A stretch of 64,000 nucleotides of DNA. It comes from Lonsdalea britannica (GTDB taxonomy: Bacteria > Pseudomonadota > Gammaproteobacteria > Enterobacterales > Enterobacteriaceae). The stretch spans positions 186,001 to 250,000 of the forward strand of contig NZ_LUTN01000003.1 of NCBI RefSeq assembly GCF_002111595.1, in the 5' to 3' direction. Position 1 is the stretch's first letter. The number at the start of each line of letters is the position of its first letter. Made by a program: the position numbers and the translations under genes. Under the pieces are notes generated by a model. It saw only the letters and a program-made list of their open reading frames with translations. It did not search any database and was not told where the DNA came from. Below, piece by piece: positions 28,719-39,132 of this stretch.

Positions 28719-30086
28719 ATGGATCAGTTGACCTGCTTCAAAGCATATGACATCCGCGGGAAGTTGGGCGAAGAACTCAATGAGGATATCGCTTACCGGA
28801 TTGGCCGCGCTTACGGTGACTATCTGAAGCCTAAAGCGGTTGTGCTTGGCAGCGATGTCCGCCTGACCAGCGAAAGCCTGAAGTTGGCGCTGGCCAAAGG
28901 GCTACAGGATGCGGGCACCGATGTGATCGATATCGGCCTGTCGGGCACGGAAGAGATTTATTTCGCCACCTCGCATCTGAAAATGGACGGCGGTATTGAA
29001 GTGACCGCCAGCCATAACCCGATCAACTACAACGGGATGAAACTGGTGCGTGAAAACTCGCGGCCGATCAGCGGCGATACCGGACTGCGCGAAGTGCAGC
29101 GCATGGCGGAAAGCAACGCATTTTCCAACGATGGACGTCCCCGCGGTAGCTACCGCAAAGAGAATACGCTTCCGGCTTACGTCGAGCATATTCTTTCCTA
29201 CATCAACCTGGATAACCTGACGCCGCTGAAACTGGTCGTGAACTCCGGGAACGGGGCGGCAGGGCACGTTATTGATGCGATCGAGGCGATATTCAAACAG
29301 AAGAACGTGCCGGTGGAATTCATCAAGGTGCATCATCAGCCTGACGGCCACTTCCCGAACGGCATTCCCAACCCGTTGCTTCCTGAGTGCCGCGCCGATA
29401 CCGCGAACGCCGTGCGTGAAACGGGCGCCGACATGGGGATCGCGTTCGACGGCGACTTCGACCGTTGCTTCCTGTTCGATAATCAGGGCAACTTCATCGA
29501 GGGCTATTACATCGTCGGGCTGTTGGCCGAAGCGTTCCTGCAGAAAAATCCCGGCAGTAAAATCATTCACGATCCTCGCCTCAGTTGGAATACCGAGGAT
29601 ATCGTCACCACCTCCGGCGGTTATCCGGTGATGTCGAAAACCGGTCATGCCTTTATTAAAGAGCGTATGCGGTCTGAAGATGCCATCTACGGCGGCGAAA
29701 TGAGCGCGCACCATTACTTCCGCGATTTCTTCTACTGCGACAGCGGGATGATCCCGTGGCTGCTGGTGGCGGAATTGTTAAGCGTGAAGCAGCAGCCGCT
29801 GGCGGAGATGGTGAAGTCCCGCATCGAGGCCTATCCCTCGTCCGGTGAAATCAACGTGACCCTGAAACAGCCGGCCATCTCGATCAACAAAGTTAAAGCG
29901 CACTATGCCGCGACGGCAGAGGCTATTGACGAGACGGATGGCATCAGCATGTCTTTCGGCGCCTGGCGCTTCAATCTGCGCTCTTCCAATACGGAGCCGG
30001 TGGTACGCCTCAACGTCGAGTCGAAGAATGACATCCCGCTGATGAAACAGAAAACGGATGAAATTCTGGCGATGCTTGCCGAATAG
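28719..30086 (+). CDS. manB: Phosphomannomutase
   Basis: A 455-residue phosphomannomutase (CpsG/ManB, E. coli 456) that interconverts mannose-6-P and mannose-1-P for GDP-mannose synthesis. It has the N-terminal [12 protein letters not shown], the phosphoserine loop [12 protein letters not shown] near 97, the metal-binding DGDFDRCF near 243, GEMSAHHYF near 325, and the sugar-phosphate-contact [10 protein letters not shown] near 424. It follows manC after 15 nt with a GAGAGGG ribosome site. Confidence 0.96.
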   Translation: MDQLTCFKAYDIRGKLGEELNEDIAYRIGRAYGDYLKPKAVVLGSDVRLTSESLKLALAKGLQDAGTDVIDIGLSGTEEIYFATSHLKMDGGIEVTASHNPINYNGMKLVRENSRPISGDTGLREVQRMAESNAFSNDGRPRGSYRKENTLPAYVEHILSYINLDNLTPLKLVVNSGNGAAGHVIDAIEAIFKQKNVPVEFIKVHHQPDGHFPNGIPNPLLPECRADTANAVRETGADMGIAFDGDFDRCFLFDNQGNFIEGYYIVGLLAEAFLQKNPGSKIIHDPRLSWNTEDIVTTSGGYPVMSKTGHAFIKERMRSEDAIYGGEMSAHHYFRDFFYCDSGMIPWLLVAELLSVKQQPLAEMVKSRIEAYPSSGEINVTLKQPAISINKVKAHYAATAEAIDETDGISMSFGAWRFNLRSSNTEPVVRLNVESKNDIPLMKQKTDEILAMLAE

Positions 30087-30187
30087 CCTTATCACGCGAG
30101 GCCTCGGTCTCTTTTTCCGCCCTCATGTCGAAGGGACGCGACGCGGGCGGATTGCTGGGCCTCACGGCAAGACGTGGACTGAAACCA

Positions 30188-30217
30188 CAGGCTGGCGGGT
30201 GTGGATGCGCCAGCCTG
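30188..30217 (+). other. Strong hairpin between manB and the hydrolase gene
   Basis: A perfect 10-bp stem CAGGCTGGCG/CGCCAGCCTG with a 10-nt loop lies 100 nt after manB. No T tract follows. It may dampen read-through or mark an mRNA 3' end within the locus. Confidence 0.5.
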
Positions 30218-30340
30218 AGGATCAAAGACTGAACGAGTAGACATGGGGTATCGCGCGGTTGTCGCGCGTCAGTATCGATGTCGTGTCATTGAGCCGCATT
30301 TGCCGTACGCGGACCACTAATGGGTAGGTGAGAGGCCAGT

Positions 30341-31921
30341 ATGCAGAACTTCAAGCAAACGTCCGTGTGTTTATATTTATTGTCATCTTTGGCTTTCACA
30401 TCTTTTGCCGCGCAGGCGGCAGAGAAAAGCGAACCGGATTACTTCAGCGATAACAATAAATATATATACAGCGATCTCACGACCAAGCATTTCGCGTTGC
30501 AGAGGCTGCCTGATGACGGGGCGGTCGTCGAGGCTTATCAATATGACGATCTCGGTAACCTTCTGGCGATCCCGTTCTTCAAAAAAGTCCTTCGGAGTAG
30601 TGACAATGGCGGCGAAATTTCGCCTAACGTCGATATCACGTTTCCGGCGCTGGGCCTGTATAAAATCAACATTATCGACGGCAATGACAAAAAGCTCGAT
30701 GAACGTAACGTTGCGCTCATTCCGCCCGTCGGCCCGCTCAACGATGCGGTGGGCGTAAACACCCATTTCGGCCAGGGGCGTTGGGACGCGAATAAGGCGA
30801 TGCCGCTGGTGCAGGCAGCGGGTATCGGCTGGATCCGCGATGAAATTCCGTGGAGCACGGTGGAAAAAAGCAAAGCGCGTTTCGCCTATCCCAACTACGT
30901 AGACAACTATCTTCGACTGGCGAGTCAGCTACAGGTCAAACCGCTGGTAGTGCTGGATTACGCCAATGAACGCGTCTATTCCGGTCCTATCGCCGGCAAC
31001 GCCGAGCACTTCGCCAACTATGCCAAAAATACGGTATCCCGCTATCGCGAGACGGTGAAACACTGGGAAGTGTGGAATGAGCCGCGTCCCCAAACCTTCG
31101 GCACCAAGGATTGGGAAGGCTATACGGCGTTTTTGAAGCAGGTGTATACCGCCGTGAAAGGCGTGGATAAAGACGCGACGGTGATTGCCTGCGGCGGCGG
31201 CGGATCCGGCGGCGGGGCGGGCGGCGACTGTGCGGGCGGGATTTTTAAATATGGCGGTAAGGCGTATATGGATGCCTTCAGCATCCACCCTTATATGTCG
31301 CCGTTCGACCCGGACAAAGGCTACCCCGCCAAAAATTCGCCGTTTACCCCGATGGGGGGACGCGTCAACGTCGGCAGCGTTTCCCGGCTGATGGAAAGCC
31401 ACATCAAGCAGGAAAAACGCCCGGCCAGCCAGTTCCCGCCGGTGTATGTCACCGAGATCGGCTGGCCGTCGACGACCATTCCGTATGCCAACGGCGAAGC
31501 CGCTCAGGCCGCTTTCCTGCTGCGTACGTTGATCGAGTCCCAGCGCCATAACATCATTCAAAGCACGTTTTGGTATGACTTCGTGAACGATGGCGCGAAC
31601 GGCACCAACAAAGAGCACAATTTTGGTTTGCTCTATCAGGACTACACGCCGAAACCCGCCTATAGCGCGATGGCGGTGATGAATCACATGCTGACCGGCA
31701 TGGATTTCAAAAAGGTCGTAGTGGATGCCCCGGACGTCAAGGTCTACCGCTTCTCCAACGGCAGCAAAGATCTGCTGGTGGGGTGGACGGTGGGGCTAGA
31801 GAAAAAAGTAGTGCCGCTGAACGGTGGCAAAAAAGTGCAGACGGACTGGCAGGGTAATCAGACGGATATCGACGGCAAGACCTGGACGCTGGGGCCGATC
31901 CCGCGTTATCTGAGTGAATAA
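30341..31921 (+). CDS. Secreted clan GH-A glycoside hydrolase (PslG/GH39-like)
   Basis: A 526-residue protein with a signal peptide ending TSFAAQA, an N-terminal beta domain (about 35-130), then a TIM barrel of clan GH-A type. The acid/base glutamate is in WEVWNEPRP (Glu about 247) and the nucleophile in YVTEIGWPS (Glu about 372); GIGWIRDEIPW and FSIHPYMSPF also fit GH39/GH5-like families. A short Gly-rich insert (CGGGGSGGGAGG, about 284-295) precedes one barrel strand. Sitting inside a polysaccharide locus, it most likely trims or cuts the locus's own polymer in the periplasm, as PslG does for Psl. The family number is not certain. Confidence 0.82.
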   Translation: MQNFKQTSVCLYLLSSLAFTSFAAQAAEKSEPDYFSDNNKYIYSDLTTKHFALQRLPDDGAVVEAYQYDDLGNLLAIPFFKKVLRSSDNGGEISPNVDITFPALGLYKINIIDGNDKKLDERNVALIPPVGPLNDAVGVNTHFGQGRWDANKAMPLVQAAGIGWIRDEIPWSTVEKSKARFAYPNYVDNYLRLASQLQVKPLVVLDYANERVYSGPIAGNAEHFANYAKNTVSRYRETVKHWEVWNEPRPQTFGTKDWEGYTAFLKQVYTAVKGVDKDATVIACGGGGSGGGAGGDCAGGIFKYGGKAYMDAFSIHPYMSPFDPDKGYPAKNSPFTPMGGRVNVGSVSRLMESHIKQEKRPASQFPPVYVTEIGWPSTTIPYANGEAAQAAFLLRTLIESQRHNIIQSTFWYDFVNDGANGTNKEHNFGLLYQDYTPKPAYSAMAVMNHMLTGMDFKKVVVDAPDVKVYRFSNGSKDLLVGWTVGLEKKVVPLNGGKKVQTDWQGNQTDIDGKTWTLGPIPRYLSE

Positions 31922-32139
31922 TGCGTCGGGTATCAACGACGCCGGATGAATGATGGCGGCAGGGCCGTCTCCGCGCCGGACGTGAAAGACGTCTTCACGG
32001 AGGCGTCGCGGCAGACTGCATTTTTATTAACCGGGTGAAGGGGTTATCGGCGCAAGACCTTCCAATGTTCCGATTCGGCATCAAACCGTTCGGTGGTATC
32101 ATTCGCAGATTCATCTCACCCACAACAATGAGTCATCTG

Positions 32140-33147
32140 ATGAAATTCCTTGTCACCGGAGCCGCCGGTTTTATCGGTTTTTATGTTTGCCAGTCGCTGT
32201 GTGCCGCCGGGCACGAGGTTGTCGGAATAGATAATCTCAACGACTACTATGCTGTCTCTCTCAAAGAGGCGCGCCTGGCCGAACTGCTGCCGCTGGACAA
32301 CTTCCGTTTTGAGAAGCTGGATATCGCGGATGATAAGGCAGTACATGCGTTGTTTGCGGCGGAGAAATTTGATCGTGTGATCCATCTGGCGGCCCAGGCG
32401 GGCGTACGTTACTCGTTGGAAAATCCGCTGGCGTATGCGCAGAGCAATCTGACCGGTCACGTCAATGTGCTGGAAGGGTGCCGCCATCATGGCGTTGGTC
32501 ATCTGGTTTATGCGTCATCCAGCTCCGTCTACGGACTGAATAATAAAACGCCGTTCTCAACGGCGGACAGCGTGGATCACCCGGTGTCGCTGTATGCGGC
32601 CACCAAAAAATCCAATGAGCTGATGTCGCATGCCTATTCGCATCTGTACGGCCTGCCGACCACCGGTCTGCGCTTTTTTACCGTCTACGGCCCGTGGGGT
32701 CGACCGGATATGGCCCTGTTCAAGTTCACCAAGAACATCCTGAACGGCGAGCCGATCGATATTTACAATCACGGCGACATGCGCCGCGATTTCACCTACG
32801 TCACCGATATCGTGGAAGGCGTACTGCGTGTCGCGGATGTGATTCCACAGCCCGACCCGTCGTGGCGGGTGGAAAGCGGTTCGCCGGCAAATAGCTCGGC
32901 GCCTTATCGCGTGTACAACATCGGCCACGGCAGCCCGGTCAAGCTGATGGATTTTGTGACGGCGCTAGAAAATGCGCTGGGAATTGAAGCGAAGAAAAAC
33001 TTCATGCCGATGCAAGCAGGCGACGTGTATCAGACCTATGCCGATACCGACGACCTCTTTGCGACGACAGGTTATCGCCCACAGGTGGAAGTCGCCGAAG
33101 GCGTGCAGGCGTTTGTTGACTGGTATCGCGACTTCTACCGTCTCTGA
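32140..33147 (+). CDS. UDP-glucuronate 4-epimerase (NAD-dependent epimerase)
   Basis: A 335-residue short-chain dehydrogenase-type epimerase, highly like enterobacterial Uge/Gla enzymes that interconvert UDP-glucuronate and UDP-galacturonate. The Rossmann motif GAAGFIG is at residues 7-13, DNLNDYY near 33, SSSVYG near 127 and the catalytic YAATK near 150. The start MKFLVTGAAGF is chosen by family; an ATG 4 codons earlier (32128) is also possible and no strong ribosome site is seen for either. It is next to ugd, which makes the substrate. Confidence 0.87.
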   Translation: MKFLVTGAAGFIGFYVCQSLCAAGHEVVGIDNLNDYYAVSLKEARLAELLPLDNFRFEKLDIADDKAVHALFAAEKFDRVIHLAAQAGVRYSLENPLAYAQSNLTGHVNVLEGCRHHGVGHLVYASSSSVYGLNNKTPFSTADSVDHPVSLYAATKKSNELMSHAYSHLYGLPTTGLRFFTVYGPWGRPDMALFKFTKNILNGEPIDIYNHGDMRRDFTYVTDIVEGVLRVADVIPQPDPSWRVESGSPANSSAPYRVYNIGHGSPVKLMDFVTALENALGIEAKKNFMPMQAGDVYQTYADTDDLFATTGYRPQVEVAEGVQAFVDWYRDFYRL

Positions 33148-33245
33148 GCGAGTCGATGAAGCGCGAGCGGCCGGTTTTCGCTGCCGCACGGCCATTTCTT
33201 CTGTGATTTTAGTTCTATGCCACGTTGGATTAGTGTGATTTGAAA

Positions 33246-34412
33246 ATGAAAATTGCGATTGCAGGTACCGGCTACGTCGGCTTGTCGAATGCGATGCTGC
33301 TGGCGCAGCACAATGAAGTGATTGCGCTGGATATCGTTGCCGAGAAGGTCGACATGCTTAACAAAGGTGTTTCACCTATCGTCGACAAGGAAATCGAAGA
33401 TTTCCTGCGTAATCCGGCGCTCAATTTCCGGGCCACGCAGGATCCTGCTGCGGCTTATCAAGACGCCGATTTCGTCATCATCGCCACCCCGACGGACTAT
33501 GACCCGAAGACCAACTACTTCAACACCAGTTCGGTCGAAGCGGTCATTCGTGATGTGCTGGCGCACAATCCGGATACGGTGATGATCATCAAATCGACCG
33601 TTCCCGTCGGCTACACCCGTCAGCTGAGGGAAGAGTTCGAGACCGATAACATCATCTTCTCGCCGGAATTCCTGCGAGAAGGCAAGGCGCTGTACGATAA
33701 CCTGTACCCTTCGCGCATTGTCATCGGCGAACGTTCGGAGCGCGCGGAAACTTTTGCCCATCTGTTGGTGGAAGGCGCGATCAAAACCGACATTCAGGTG
33801 CTGTTTACCGACTCCACCGAAGCCGAGGCCATCAAGCTGTTCGCCAATACTTATCTGGCGATGCGCGTCGCGTACTTCAACGAGCTGGATACCTATGCCC
33901 AGACGCTGGGGTTGGACAGCAAGCAGATCATTGAAGGCGTTGGGCTGGATCCACGTATCGGACAGCACTACAACAACCCTTCGTTCGGCTATGGCGGCTA
34001 CTGCCTGCCGAAGGATACCAAGCAGCTGTTGGCTAACTACGAAGCGGTGCCCAACAATCTGATCCGCGCGATTGTGGACGCCAATACTACGCGTAAAGAC
34101 TTCATCGCCGATGCGGTGATTAAGCGCAATCCTACCGTCGTGGGCGTCTACCGTCTGGTGATGAAAAGTGGATCGGATAACTTCCGCGCCTCGGCCATTC
34201 AGGGCGTGATGAAACGTATTAAGGCGAAAGGGATCGAGGTCGTGGTTTTCGAACCGGCGCTGAAAGAAGACAACTTCTTCCACTCCCAGGTCATTAAGGA
34301 TCTGGAGGAGTTCAAGCAGATTTCCGACGTGATTCTTTCCAACCGCATGGCACCGGAATTGTCTGATGTTGTGGAAAAAGTCTTTACCCGCGATCTCTTT
34401 GGCTCAGATTAG
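33246..34412 (+). CDS. ugd: UDP-glucose 6-dehydrogenase
   Basis: A 388-residue enzyme (E. coli Ugd 388) oxidising UDP-glucose to UDP-glucuronate with two NAD+. It has the N-terminal NAD motif [37 protein letters not shown] and the catalytic cysteine in [11 protein letters not shown] (Cys about 253). The ATG at 33246 gives the family start; an in-frame TTG two codons earlier is ignored. It provides the acidic sugar of the exopolysaccharide and possibly L-Ara4N precursors. Confidence 0.96.
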   Translation: MKIAIAGTGYVGLSNAMLLAQHNEVIALDIVAEKVDMLNKGVSPIVDKEIEDFLRNPALNFRATQDPAAAYQDADFVIIATPTDYDPKTNYFNTSSVEAVIRDVLAHNPDTVMIIKSTVPVGYTRQLREEFETDNIIFSPEFLREGKALYDNLYPSRIVIGERSERAETFAHLLVEGAIKTDIQVLFTDSTEAEAIKLFANTYLAMRVAYFNELDTYAQTLGLDSKQIIEGVGLDPRIGQHYNNPSFGYGGYCLPKDTKQLLANYEAVPNNLIRAIVDANTTRKDFIADAVIKRNPTVVGVYRLVMKSGSDNFRASAIQGVMKRIKAKGIEVVVFEPALKEDNFFHSQVIKDLEEFKQISDVILSNRMAPELSDVVEKVFTRDLFGSD

Positions 34413-34487
34413 GTATAAGGTTAAGAGAGTGTGTGGCACGGCTAGGGAAGTGCCACGGAAATGGCTGACTGTTTAAGAGAGCGATAG

Positions 34488-35392
34488 ATGACGACATTAA
34501 AAGCAGTGATTCCCGTTGCCGGGCTGGGTATGAACCTGTTGCCGGTAACCAAAGCGATTCCTAAAGAGATGCTGCCGCTGGTGGATCGCCCGGTAATCGA
34601 AAAAATCGTAAAAGAGTGCGCCAACGCGGGCATCAAAGAGATTGTGCTGGTGACGCACGCGTCGAAAAATGCCATCGAAAACCATTTCGATACGTCGTTC
34701 GAGCTGGAATCCTTGCTGGAAGAACGCGCCAAGCGTCAGCTGCTGGAAGAAGTGCAGGCCATCTGCCGCCGGGCGTGACCATCATGAACGTGCGTCAGGG
34801 GCAGACGCTGGGGTTAGGGCATGCGGTTTCCTGCGCCTATCCGATTGTCGGCAATGCGCCGTTTGTGGTCGTTCTGCCGGACGTCGTGCTGGATGAGAGC
34901 TCCGCGGATCAGTCCGCGGAAAACCTGGCTCGTCTGGTGGCGCGCTTCGAAGAGACCGGCCATAGCCAGGTGCTGGTGAAGCATCGCCCGTATGAAGCGC
35001 TGCCGGAATACTCGGTGGTCGAATGCGAGCAGCCGCTGACCCAGCCGGGCGCGACGTCGGCTATCACGTCGATGATTGAAAAACCCAAGCTGGCGCGTGT
35101 GGAAGGGTCCGACCTGTCTGCGGTTGGCCGTTACGTGCTGACGGCGGACGCCTGGCCCATCATTAACAACATCCTGCCGGGCGCGTGGGGCCGTATTCAG
35201 CTGACGGACGCGATTGCCGAGCTGATCAAAACTCAGCAGGTGGACGCGGTGGAAATGGCGGGTCGTAGCTTCAACTGCGGTCGTAAGCTGGGCTATGCTC
35301 AGGCCTTCGTCTCTTACGGGTTGCGTAATCCGGGGTTGGGCAAGGCGTTCAAGAAAAATATCGAAAAGCTGCTGGCTAAACACTCAGCCTGA
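34488..35392 (+). pseudogene. galF: GalF-type UTP-glucose-1-phosphate uridylyltransferase homologue, one frameshift
   Basis: With one base restored this is a 301-residue GalF homologue (E. coli 297). The N-terminal part has [29 protein letters not shown] replaces the GTR of catalytic GalU, so it belongs with the weakly active or regulatory GalF group. The break is at about 34770: TGCCGCCGGGC would read C-P-P-G if one C were present. The second frame carries [21 protein letters not shown]-like IEKPKLAR and [12 protein letters not shown] to the end. It lies between ugd and gnd, a classic galF-gnd border of surface polysaccharide loci. Confidence 0.87.
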
Positions 35393-35401
35393 CGACAGCT
35401 T

Positions 35402-35432
35402 CCCGCCCAGGCCTGTATTTATGCCGGGCGGG
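35402..35432 (+). terminator. Hairpin after galF
   Basis: CCCGCCC and GGGCGGG, extended by GGC/GCC, form a strong stem 10 nt after the galF stop. ACCCTATCC follows rather than a T tract, so it is a likely but imperfect terminator of the exopolysaccharide operon before gnd. Confidence 0.5.
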
Positions 35433-35561
35433 ACCCTATCCTATCGAACCAATTACTACCCACTCGATAAGAGCTGAGTTACCATGGCAGCCTGCTTTTG
35501 ATTGCCTGTGGCGCGCCAGCCGCGACCCGGGTAGGTTACCCTTCAAACAGGAGTTGCTTTA

Positions 35562-36968
<1,407 letters not shown>

Positions 36969-36987
36969 ACGCCGCGTTGATACTCTC

Positions 36988-37022
36988 CAACCGGGCGTCT
37001 ACCGCCCGGTTGTTTCACTTTT
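36988..37022 (+). terminator. Intrinsic terminator of gnd
   Basis: A CAACCGGGCG/CGCCCGGTTG 10-bp stem with a 5-nt loop is followed by TTTCACTTTTTG, 20 nt after the gnd stop. Confidence 0.9.
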
Positions 37023-37332
37023 TGTCGTACCCTTCGTTTCTTATCGGACAGCTCCGAAAAAATAATATGCAGTAAAACTTTTAAGAGAAACGTCATTCCC
37101 TTCCTGTATGTTGTTAACACACATCTCTATTTTTGTACTTATTTAATTCAAGGCTACGCAGTTGTTACATGCATCATGATGTAACGTCGTTTTCATTATG
37201 GTGATACCCCCGAGTTTAAGGACAGTGAATGCCCGATTTGGCTGAGAAATCAGCTGAAAAGTAGGGCAGGAAAAGCCATGAGTGTGGTCTTCTCCTGTCC
37301 TGAAGTACTTCCTAGGAAAGAAGGAAATTGTG
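37023..37332. other. Promoter region of yjbEFGH
   Basis: About 310 bases, AT-rich on the left. A 14-mer TCGGACAGCTCCGA at 37044-37057 has 5-bp inverted arms and fits 10 of 14 positions of an RcsB-type consensus. In E. coli yjbEFGH is Rcs-dependent, so this is a reasonable but weak operator candidate. Nothing else is supportable. Confidence 0.35.
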
Positions 37333-37662
37333 ATGAAAAAAACGTTAATGACTGCGGTACTGGCCTTGGCCATGTCCTCCAGTGTATATGCTGCTGTGGG
37401 CGAATTGCTGGGGGATGCGGGTGGCGCTGGCGCCGCTTCCGCTGCCGTCGGTTCGTCTACGGCGGCCGGTGTCGGCGTAGCGGCGGCTGCCGTTGCTGCT
37501 GCTACCGTGGCGACTGCGAATGATAGCAGCACGTCTAATAGCACGGGTACGAGTACCTCTACAGTCACATCAACCAGGGTTAATGGGATTGAGATAATAA
37601 TAAGGCCACTTAGGTGGCCTTTCTTTTGCTTCAGGGGATTCAGGCGAGAACCAGAGCGATGA
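37333..37662 (+). CDS. yjbE: YjbE-like small secreted protein, possibly with lost stop codon
   Basis: A Gly/Ala/Ser/Thr-rich small exported protein with a signal peptide (MKKTLMTAVLALAMSSSVYA). It aligns in length and composition with E. coli YjbE (about 80 aa) over the first 82 residues, ending in a Ser/Thr run. Here the frame continues 27 residues more (NGIEIIIRPLRWPFF...), and that tail is encoded by a terminator-like hairpin (37602-37626). The tail looks non-native, so the normal stop may be lost by a frameshift or mutation. The extended frame does end in an ATGA overlap with yjbF. GAAGGAAA precedes the start. YjbE function is unknown; the yjb operon affects extracellular polysaccharide. 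Confidence 0.78.
   Translation: MKKTLMTAVLALAMSSSVYAAVGELLGDAGGAGAASAAVGSSTAAGVGVAAAAVAAATVATANDSSTSNSTGTSTSTVTSTRVNGIEIIIRPLRWPFFCFRGFRREPER
37602..37626 (+). terminator. Attenuator-like hairpin between yjbE and yjbF
   Basis: AAGGCCAC/GTGGCCTT, an 8-bp stem with a TTAG loop, is followed by TCTTTTG. It probably lets yjbE be made in excess over yjbFGH. It overlaps the 3' end of the extended yjbE frame. Confidence 0.7.
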
Positions 37663-38342
37663 TAAAAATTCTATCAGGTGGCAGAACCCGTGCGCTGATT
37701 GCTATTCCACTTTTTTCGTTAATGTTGATGGGGTGTTCGCAACAATTCGCTTTATTGAGTCAAACAATGAAGCTGGCTATCTGGGGGCAGGACGATACCA
37801 ACCTTACGCCGCAGCAGGTGGCGAAGGTGCCGTATGCCTCGGCCTATATCAAGGTCGGCGAGGCGCCGCGCGCCTTCATGGTGTTGGCGTTCGCGGAAAA
37901 TGGACTACTGAAGTGGGTGGCCGCGGACAAAAACATGGTCGCCACCCATGACGGGCGCGTGGTGAAAACGCAAGGGTTTGGCGAAGACATCCAGCATGTC
38001 GCCAATCAGGAGCACGATCCATTGCATCTGGGGCTGCTGAAAGCCGGGACGCCCATGCGCTGGCAGACTGAGGTCAGTTGGTCGCAGGTCATGCGCGGCA
38101 GCTATGAACTGCAGTCCTCGTTCGAAAACCGCGGCCGCGAGCCGCTGGTTATCCTCGGCAGAACCTATCAAACCGTGCGCTTTGATGAGCTCGTGACCGT
38201 TCCCGCGTTGAACAAACGTTATACCAACCAGTATTGGGTGAATGCGAGCACCGGTCAGGTGATGCAGAGCCGTCAATACATGGGGCCGGATATGGCGCTG
38301 GTTCAGTTTACCGCTTTGAAATCCTACGCTCAGTCACTGTAA
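37659..38342 (+). CDS. yjbF: YjbF/GfcB family lipoprotein
   Basis: A 227-residue outer-membrane-type lipoprotein (YjbF/GfcB family). It has a signal peptide with lipobox LMGC (Cys about 26). The conserved body includes NLTPQQVAKVPYASAYI, RAFMVLAFAE and LKWVAADKNMVATHDGRVVKT. The start at 37659 overlaps the yjbE stop as ATGA; a longer in-frame start at 37614 lies on the hairpin and is rejected. Partners are yjbG and yjbH; homologous gfcBCD genes serve group 4 capsule assembly. Confidence 0.9.
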   Translation: MIKILSGGRTRALIAIPLFSLMLMGCSQQFALLSQTMKLAIWGQDDTNLTPQQVAKVPYASAYIKVGEAPRAFMVLAFAENGLLKWVAADKNMVATHDGRVVKTQGFGEDIQHVANQEHDPLHLGLLKAGTPMRWQTEVSWSQVMRGSYELQSSFENRGREPLVILGRTYQTVRFDELVTVPALNKRYTNQYWVNASTGQVMQSRQYMGPDMALVQFTALKSYAQSL

Positions 38343-38352
38343 GGACGCTTCT

Positions 38353-39132
38353 ATGTTGCTACACAATCGGCTGGCCGCCATGCTGATGTTGATGACCGGA
38401 ACGGTCGGCGCGGCGCAGCTTACGGTAAAATATGGCGATCGCACATTAGACTCTGTGGTGCTGGAAGACGGTGTTCGTTTGGATCAGTTTTATGCTAAAA
38501 CGCCTTTCCCTGCGGACGTTAACTGGCAGAACGCGTTGATCACCAACCCGGCGATGACCTCCCGAGTCGCCGCGCAAGGTCAGACGTTGCAGGATCACCT
38601 CTATCGCTTGCAACTGTGGTGGCGCGATCGCGGTGATGGCGATTACGCCATCGCAGCCTGGTATGTCGCGCAGGCGCTCAAGCAGGTCCCTGTCGCCGGC
38701 CGAATCCCGACGGAGCTCGACCCAGACCGGGTGCGGCTGAGCTTGCAAAGCAACCGTCCGCTGGTCGGAGACTATCAGCTCTATCTCGCCCCTTATTCCA
38801 AACAGCTATTCCTGTTCGGTCTGATTCGTACGGACATTGATATCGGTACGGCTCAGGTATTTAAAGATCTTCCGCTGCGCTCTGGCTGGTCGGTTGAACA
38901 TTATCTTCAGGGCCGACGTTTTCTGCCCGGCGGCGATAAAAACACGGGGTATCTGATTTCAGGAGCGGGGACGTGGCGCAAGGTGCCGCTGGCGATGTGG
39001 AATCGTCAACATAATGAACCCGCTGCGGGGGAAACGCTGTTTATCGGCTTTGATCCCGCCATTTTGCCCGAAGAGATGTCCTCGCTTAACGAGCAGATTG
39101 CCGATTATCTCGCGAACCGGATCCCACACTAA
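38353..39132 (+). CDS. yjbG: YjbG/GfcC family periplasmic protein
   Basis: A 259-residue secreted protein with a signal peptide ending TGTVGAAQ. The chain resembles YjbG/GfcC, which has a SLBB-like fold with ubiquitin-like domains related to parts of Wza. Family stretches include YLAPYSKQLFLFGLI and DKNTGYLISGAG. It starts 10 nt after yjbF and its stop overlaps the yjbH start (TAATG). A role in polysaccharide export at the outer membrane is inferred from the family. Confidence 0.9.
   Translation: MLLHNRLAAMLMLMTGTVGAAQLTVKYGDRTLDSVVLEDGVRLDQFYAKTPFPADVNWQNALITNPAMTSRVAAQGQTLQDHLYRLQLWWRDRGDGDYAIAAWYVAQALKQVPVAGRIPTELDPDRVRLSLQSNRPLVGDYQLYLAPYSKQLFLFGLIRTDIDIGTAQVFKDLPLRSGWSVEHYLQGRRFLPGGDKNTGYLISGAGTWRKVPLAMWNRQHNEPAAGETLFIGFDPAILPEEMSSLNEQIADYLANRIPH

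Noticed and set aside
30188-30217. Calling the hairpin after manB an intrinsic terminator
   Set aside because: No T tract follows on the plus strand, so it is listed as a hairpin only.
37264-37332. Longer start for yjbE at an upstream in-frame codon
   Set aside because: The ATG at 37333 gives a clean signal peptide and a ribosome site GAAGGAAA; the upstream extension gives neither.
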